Shown: piece by piece, positions 50,884 through 64,000 of the stretch
Layout of the letters: each line of letters opens with the position of its first letter
How positions within the stretch are numbered: the first letter of the stretch is position 1
Assembly: GCA_934047225.1 (NCBI GenBank)
Contig: OW204011.1
Span: 15,388,339-15,452,338, forward strand
From: Ypsolopha sequella
Lineage: Eukaryota; Arthropoda; Insecta; Lepidoptera; Ypsolophidae
DNA: 64,000 bases
Direction of reading: 5' to 3'
The notes under the pieces: model-generated
What the model was told of the DNA's origin: nothing
Databases searched by the model: none
The model's input: the letters and a program-made list of their open reading frames with translations, nothing else
Position numbers and translations under genes: made by a program

Positions 50884-51073
50884 AGAGCGAGATAGGTTTA
50901 TACCTGATATAGTGCTGTACTTGTCACACGCATGACCGCATTCTATTCGGGCCACGGGATTGGTCGCTCGCTCTCCGATCGGTGTTATAAGCGCTCGAGC
51001 ATGGACTGCGGGTCGTCATACACACGCCACACACCTTGCTCGACACCACTCACTTCACTAGTAAGGTACAATC
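50884..51073 (+). promoter_or_regulatory. H2B promoter, unit D
   Basis: ATTGG is at 50959-50963 and TTATAAG at 50985-50991. The 190 bp next to the gene are as in the clean unit. The J3 insertion removes only more distant spacer from its vicinity. Confidence 0.85.
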
Positions 51074-51448
51074 ATGCCACCCAAGACTAGCGGCAAGGCC
51101 GCCAAGAAATCTGGCAAGGCCCAAAAGAACATCTCCAAGTCCGACAAGAAAAAGAAGAAGCACAAGAGGAAGGAGAGCTACGCCATTTACATCTACAAGG
51201 TGCTGAAGCAGGTCCATCCGGACACCGGTATCTCCTCGAAGGCGATGTCCATCATGAACTCGTTCGTGAACGACATCTTCGAGCGCATCGCTGCTGAGGC
51301 CTCACGTCTCGCCCACTACAACAAGCGATCGACGATCACATCGAGGGAGGTGCAGACCTCCGTGAGACTCCTGCTGCCCGGTGAGCTCGCCAAGCACGCC
51401 GTCAGTGAGGGTACCAAGGCCGTCACCAAGTACACCAGCTCCAAGTGA
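51074..51448 (+). CDS. H2B: Histone H2B, unit D
   Basis: Intact H2B, the same protein as in the other units. The core promoter is kept. A LINE 190 bp upstream is transcribed in the opposite direction, if it is transcribed at all. Confidence 0.99.
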   Translation: MPPKTSGKAAKKSGKAQKNISKSDKKKKKHKRKESYAIYIYKVLKQVHPDTGISSKAMSIMNSFVNDIFERIAAEASRLAHYNKRSTITSREVQTSVRLLLPGELAKHAVSEGTKAVTKYTSSK

Positions 51449-51480
51449 GGTGTGATGTGCTCGCTCACACATATTAAAAC

Positions 51481-51525
51481 GGCCCTTTTCAGGGCCACAA
51501 AAACGTTCTGATTTTTTAAGTTTCT
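51481..51525 (+). promoter_or_regulatory. Histone 3'-end processing signal, H2B unit D
   Basis: GGCCCTTTTCAGGGCC is at 51481-51496 and GTTTCT at 51520-51525. Confidence 0.94.
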
Positions 51526-52489
<964 letters not shown>

Positions 52490-52522
52490 GTTTAGCGCAG
52501 CGCTTGCTTTGTTCGCGAAAAA

Positions 52523-52567
52523 GGCCCTTTTCAGGGCCACAAACTATTCACTGTTACACATGTTTCT
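52523..52567 (+). promoter_or_regulatory. Histone 3'-end processing signal, H3 unit D
   Basis: GGCCCTTTTCAGGGCC is at 52523-52538 and GTTTCT at 52562-52567. Confidence 0.94.
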
Positions 52568-53414
<847 letters not shown>

Positions 53415-53452
53415 TCATTATGGATTTACCATATTTTCCCGACAAACAAAAA

Positions 53453-53497
53453 GGCCCTTTTCAGGGCCGCATATACTTCAGTTTACAACAAGTTTCT
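53453..53497 (+). promoter_or_regulatory. Histone 3'-end processing signal, H4 unit D
   Basis: GGCCCTTTTCAGGGCC is at 53453-53468 and GTTTCT at 53492-53497. Confidence 0.94.
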
Positions 53498-56245
<2,748 letters not shown>

Positions 56246-56923
56246 ATGGCAGACACAGCAGTCGCGTCCGAGGCACCCGCACCCGCCACCCCTGCAAAGA
56301 AACAGAAAGCATCCACCGCTGCGAAGAAACCTAAAGCTAAGCCCACGCATCCCAAGACCTCCGAGATGGTAAACAACGCCATCAAGGAACTGAAGGAGCG
56401 CAGCGGCTCCTCCCTGCAGGCGATCAAGAAGTACATCGCCGCGCAGTACAAGGTCGACGCCGAGAAACTCGCCCCGTTCATCAGGAAGTACCTTAAAAGT
56501 GCCGTCGAGTCCGGCGCACTCATCCAGACGAAGGGAAAGGGTGCCTCCGGCTCTTTCAAGCTAGAGAACACTGGCAAGAAACCCGCCGCTAAGGCCGGCC
56601 GTCCGTCCGCAGCCGCCTCTAAAAAGCAAACACCGAAAAAGGCGTCAGCCGGGGCCACCAAGAGGAAGACTGCTCCAGCATCTCCTTCGAAGGCGAAATC
56701 TGCGACAGCTTCCATCAAGGAAAAGAAAGCCGCCGCCGCAGCCAAAAAGAAACCTGCGAAAGGGAAAAGCGCCACGCCCGTCAAGGCCAGCAAGGCCAAG
56801 AGCGTCACCCCGAAGGCCAAGAAGACCGCCAAACCCCCGACCAGGAAGCCGAAAGCGCCAAAACCCAAAAAGGCCACCGCTCCGAAGGCTAAACCAGCGG
56901 CGAAGAAAGTTTCAAAGAAGTAA
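56246..56923 (+). CDS. H1: Linker histone H1, unit E
   Basis: Intact 225-codon H1 with the TATA box 122 bp upstream. With unit C it is one of only two complete H1 genes in the window whose promoter is unbroken. Confidence 0.99.
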   Translation: MADTAVASEAPAPATPAKKQKASTAAKKPKAKPTHPKTSEMVNNAIKELKERSGSSLQAIKKYIAAQYKVDAEKLAPFIRKYLKSAVESGALIQTKGKGASGSFKLENTGKKPAAKAGRPSAAASKKQTPKKASAGATKRKTAPASPSKAKSATASIKEKKAAAAAKKKPAKGKSATPVKASKAKSVTPKAKKTAKPPTRKPKAPKPKKATAPKAKPAAKKVSKK

Positions 56924-57052
56924 TTCATCACGTTTGTGTATCACGATGATGGATGGATGGATGGATACACGAGCGGTCGGCGTGCTGCTGCGAAGAAGAT
57001 GATCACCCTCTCTCTCTCTCCGAGCTCACGCTCGCTCGTCTCGAGCACCAAA

Positions 57053-57097
57053 AGCCCTTTTCAGGGCTATCAAAACTTTCAAATAACCTCTGTTTCT
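57053..57097 (+). promoter_or_regulatory. Histone 3'-end processing signal, H1 unit E
   Basis: AGCCCTTTTCAGGGCT is at 57053-57068 and GTTTCT at 57092-57097. Confidence 0.93.
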
Positions 57098-57614
57098 ATA
57101 GACTTCTCGCCTAAGTGAGAATCGAATCTGCATCTGTACCTACCTACGTAGGTACCTAGCAGGCAGGCACATTATTTTGCAAAAATAAGTAATATGCACA
57201 ACAAACACACCACCAAGACTGAGTATTGCTATCGCTGAACAAACTACATAACTATATATAAAGAATACTATAATAATATAATGTAGGAATAGCGTCGGAC
57301 CCCCTTATCTCTCTCTCTCTCTCTCTCTCTCTCCTTCCTCTCTCTCTCTCCGTCTCTATTATACGATGTTCACAATAATTAGGCCAATAGCAAAGACTTT
57401 ATTACCTTCAGAATAGAGGCGATTATTGGTCGGTTTGTTGGTTAAATTGTGATGGTCGTGTAATACGTATCGTACCGATATTCGCTAGCCGTGAGCACGG
57501 ATCTCTACTATATAAATACGGCTGGAAAAAAATATTGGTCATCAGATCACTTCTGTCCGCGGTTTTGCGCGTACTTTCCTGTGTAACCAGTACCGTTTAT
57601 TAATATCATTCAAC
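57098..57614 (+). promoter_or_regulatory. H1-H2A spacer and H2A promoter, unit E
   Basis: CCAAT is at 57384-57388, ATTGG at 57425-57429 and the TATA box at 57509-57517. The long CT repeat (about 57307-57351) and AAAAAAATATTGG are shared with unit D. The site of the unit C deletion would start at 57138. Confidence 0.86.
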
Positions 57615-57989
57615 ATGTCCGGACGCGGAAAGGGCGGCAAAGTCAAGGGAAAGGCAAAGTCCCGTTCCAACCGTGCCGGTCTCCAGTTCCCGGTGGGACG
57701 TATCCACAGGCTGCTCCGCAAGGGCAACTACGCTGAGCGCGTCGGTGCCGGAGCGCCGGTGTACTTGGCCGCCGTTATGGAATATCTAGCCGCTGAAGTA
57801 CTCGAGTTGGCCGGCAACGCGGCCCGCGATAACAAGAAGACCAGGATCATCCCCCGTCACTTGCAGCTCGCCATCCGTAACGACGAGGAGCTGAACAAGC
57901 TCTTGTCCGGCGTGACCATCGCTCAGGGCGGTGTTCTGCCGAACATCCAAGCGGTGCTTCTGCCCAAGAAGACCGAGAAGAAGGCATAA
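57615..57989 (+). CDS. H2A: Histone H2A, unit E
   Basis: Intact H2A, the same protein as unit A, with the silent GAT codon shared with unit D. Promoter and 3' signal are complete. Confidence 0.99.
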
Positions 57990-58012
57990 GCAGTAGTAGA
58001 TGCAATCAAAAC

Positions 58013-58059
58013 GGCCCTTTTCAGGGCCACAAAACTATTCCGTACACATTGTTGTTTCT
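58013..58059 (+). promoter_or_regulatory. Histone 3'-end processing signal, H2A unit E
   Basis: GGCCCTTTTCAGGGCC is at 58013-58028 and GTTTCT at 58054-58059. Confidence 0.94.
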
Positions 58060-58647
58060 GCACGACTTGCTCGATCGATCAACTAAACTAAGTACACGAC
58101 ACACATTATTATTACTAGCTAGAGATACCTCCTACCTACCTACCTACCTACCTACCTACCTACATGCATGCATGCATGCGTTGGTTATTTATTTTTTATA
58201 ACTACTTTGACAATCTTACCTTACCTATGATTTTTGTGATACATACCTACCTAGAGAGAGACCATCATGGTTTCTGGCTGGTGGCTCTCATGTCCAAATA
58301 ATAATAGCTGGCCTAAGTGGCGACAGCGAGTGAGGATATCTGGAAATTTTAAAAACTAATTTATGAAATATACCTACCTAGGTATATAACACAGTAGGAC
58401 AGTCGTATTCTATTGATATTGTTATTAGACAAGAAAGAAAATAACATATTCTTTGTTAGAGCGAGATAGGTTTATACCTGATATAGTGCTGTACTTGTCA
58501 CACGCATGACCGCATTCTATTCGGGCCACGGGATTGGTCGCTCGCTCTCCGATCGGTGTTATAAGCGCTCGAGCATGGACTGCGGGTCGTCATACACACG
58601 CCACACACCTTGCTCGACACCACTCACTTCACTAGTAAGGTACAATC
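58060..58647 (+). promoter_or_regulatory. H2A-H2B spacer and H2B promoter, unit E
   Basis: ATTGG is at 58533-58537 and TTATAAG at 58559-58565. The empty J3 target TTCTTTGTT lies near 58449-58457. Confidence 0.84.
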
Positions 58648-59022
58648 ATGCCACCCAAGACTAGCGGCAAGGCCGCCAAGAAATCTGGCAAGGCCCAAAA
58701 GAACATCTCCAAGTCCGACAAGAAAAAGAAGAAGCACAAGAGGAAGGAGAGCTACGCCATTTACATCTACAAGGTGCTGAAGCAGGTCCATCCGGACACC
58801 GGTATCTCCTCGAAGGCGATGTCCATCATGAACTCGTTCGTGAACGACATCTTCGAGCGCATCGCTGCTGAGGCCTCACGTCTCGCCCACTACAACAAGC
58901 GATCGACGATCACATCGAGGGAGGTGCAGACCTCCGTGAGACTCCTGCTGCCCGGTGAGCTCGCCAAGCACGCCGTCAGTGAGGGTACCAAGGCCGTCAC
59001 CAAGTACACCAGCTCCAAGTGA
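58648..59022 (+). CDS. H2B: Histone H2B, unit E
   Basis: Intact H2B with a complete promoter and 3' signal, the same protein as in the other units. Confidence 0.99.
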   Translation: MPPKTSGKAAKKSGKAQKNISKSDKKKKKHKRKESYAIYIYKVLKQVHPDTGISSKAMSIMNSFVNDIFERIAAEASRLAHYNKRSTITSREVQTSVRLLLPGELAKHAVSEGTKAVTKYTSSK

Positions 59023-59054
59023 GGTGTGATGTGCTCGCTCACACATATTAAAAC

Positions 59055-59099
59055 GGCCCTTTTCAGGGCCACAAAAACGTTCTGATTTTTTAAGTTTCT
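59055..59099 (+). promoter_or_regulatory. Histone 3'-end processing signal, H2B unit E
   Basis: GGCCCTTTTCAGGGCC is at 59055-59070 and GTTTCT at 59094-59099. Confidence 0.94.
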
Positions 59100-60063
<964 letters not shown>

Positions 60064-60096
60064 GTTTAGCGCAGCGCTTGCTTTGTTCGCGAAAAA

Positions 60097-60141
60097 GGCC
60101 CTTTTCAGGGCCACAAACTATTCACTGTTACACATGTTTCT
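60097..60141 (+). promoter_or_regulatory. Histone 3'-end processing signal, H3 unit E
   Basis: GGCCCTTTTCAGGGCC is at 60097-60112 and GTTTCT at 60136-60141. Confidence 0.94.
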
Positions 60142-60988
<847 letters not shown>

Positions 60989-61026
60989 TCATTATGGATT
61001 TACCATATTTTCCCGACAAACAAAAA

Positions 61027-61071
61027 GGCCCTTTTCAGGGCCGCATATACTTCAGTTTACAACAAGTTTCT
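61027..61071 (+). promoter_or_regulatory. Histone 3'-end processing signal, H4 unit E
   Basis: GGCCCTTTTCAGGGCC is at 61027-61042 and GTTTCT at 61066-61071. Confidence 0.94.
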
Positions 61072-63819
<2,748 letters not shown>

Positions 63820-64000
63820 ATGGCAGACACAGCAGTCGCGTCCGAGGCACCCGCACCCGCCACCCCTGCAAAGAAACAGAAAGCATCCACCGCTGCGAAG
63901 AAACCTAAAGCTAAGCCCACGCATCCCAAGACCTCCGAGATGGTAAACAACGCCATCAAGGAACTGAAGGAGCGCAGCGGCTCCTCCCTGCAGGCGATCA
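63820..64000 (+). CDS. H1: Linker histone H1, unit F (cut by window edge)
   Basis: The first 60 codons of H1, the same as in units B to E. The window ends within the globular domain. The promoter is normal and has no J2 insertion. Confidence 0.97.
   Translation, partial: MADTAVASEAPAPATPAKKQKASTAAKKPKAKPTHPKTSEMVNNAIKELKERSGSSLQAI

Overview
The window is a stretch of a tandem histone gene array from an arthropod, most likely an insect. The repeat unit has one copy each of H1, H2A, H2B, H3 and H4, all on the + strand in that order. Five units (A to E) and the start of a sixth (F) are visible. Unit E (56246-63819) is the only complete unit free of insertions, and it sets the period at 7,574 bp. 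The arthropod assignment rests on the threonine after the initiator Met of H4, on insect-like BEL/Pao and Jockey-type retrotransposons, and on the many TACC/TTAG microsatellites. The order within the insects cannot be fixed from this sequence.

Each histone gene has a TATA box 89-128 bp upstream of its ATG. Each has no intron and ends in a 16-nt histone stem-loop. A GTTTCT hexamer follows the stem-loop at 23 nt (25 nt in H2A) and may replace the usual purine-rich downstream element. The H3 is the replication-dependent type (A31, S87/V89/M90, C110). The H4-H1 spacer is long (about 2.8 kb). It carries tetranucleotide arrays, a dispersed ACGAGCGAACCGAC motif and a GC-rich island.

Layout. 1-5942: BEL/Pao copy 1 (minus strand) inserted in the H1 of unit A. 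5943-19854: rest of unit A (H1 fragment, H2A, H2B, BEL/Pao copy 2 at 8857-15091, H3, H4, spacer with a 256-bp piece of Jockey family J2). 19855-33216: unit B, with a full-length Jockey-like LINE (J1) between the H2A TATA box and the H2A gene. 33217-44110: unit C, where a 5'-truncated J1 has replaced about 1.5 kb, removing H2A and the H2B promoter; its H4-H1 spacer holds a 3.2-kb J2 LINE. 44111-56245: unit D, with a third LINE family (J3, minus strand) between H2A and H2B. 56246-63819: clean unit E. 63820-64000: 5' end of H1 of unit F.

There are seven insertions from four families, most with intact frames and clear target duplications, and copies of the same family are nearly identical. The insertions are therefore young. 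The most striking observation is that both J2 copies sit at the same nucleotide, directly downstream of the H1 TATA box, in different units. This suggests a site-preferring LINE that uses a histone promoter as its target. J1 also landed between a histone TATA box and its start codon.
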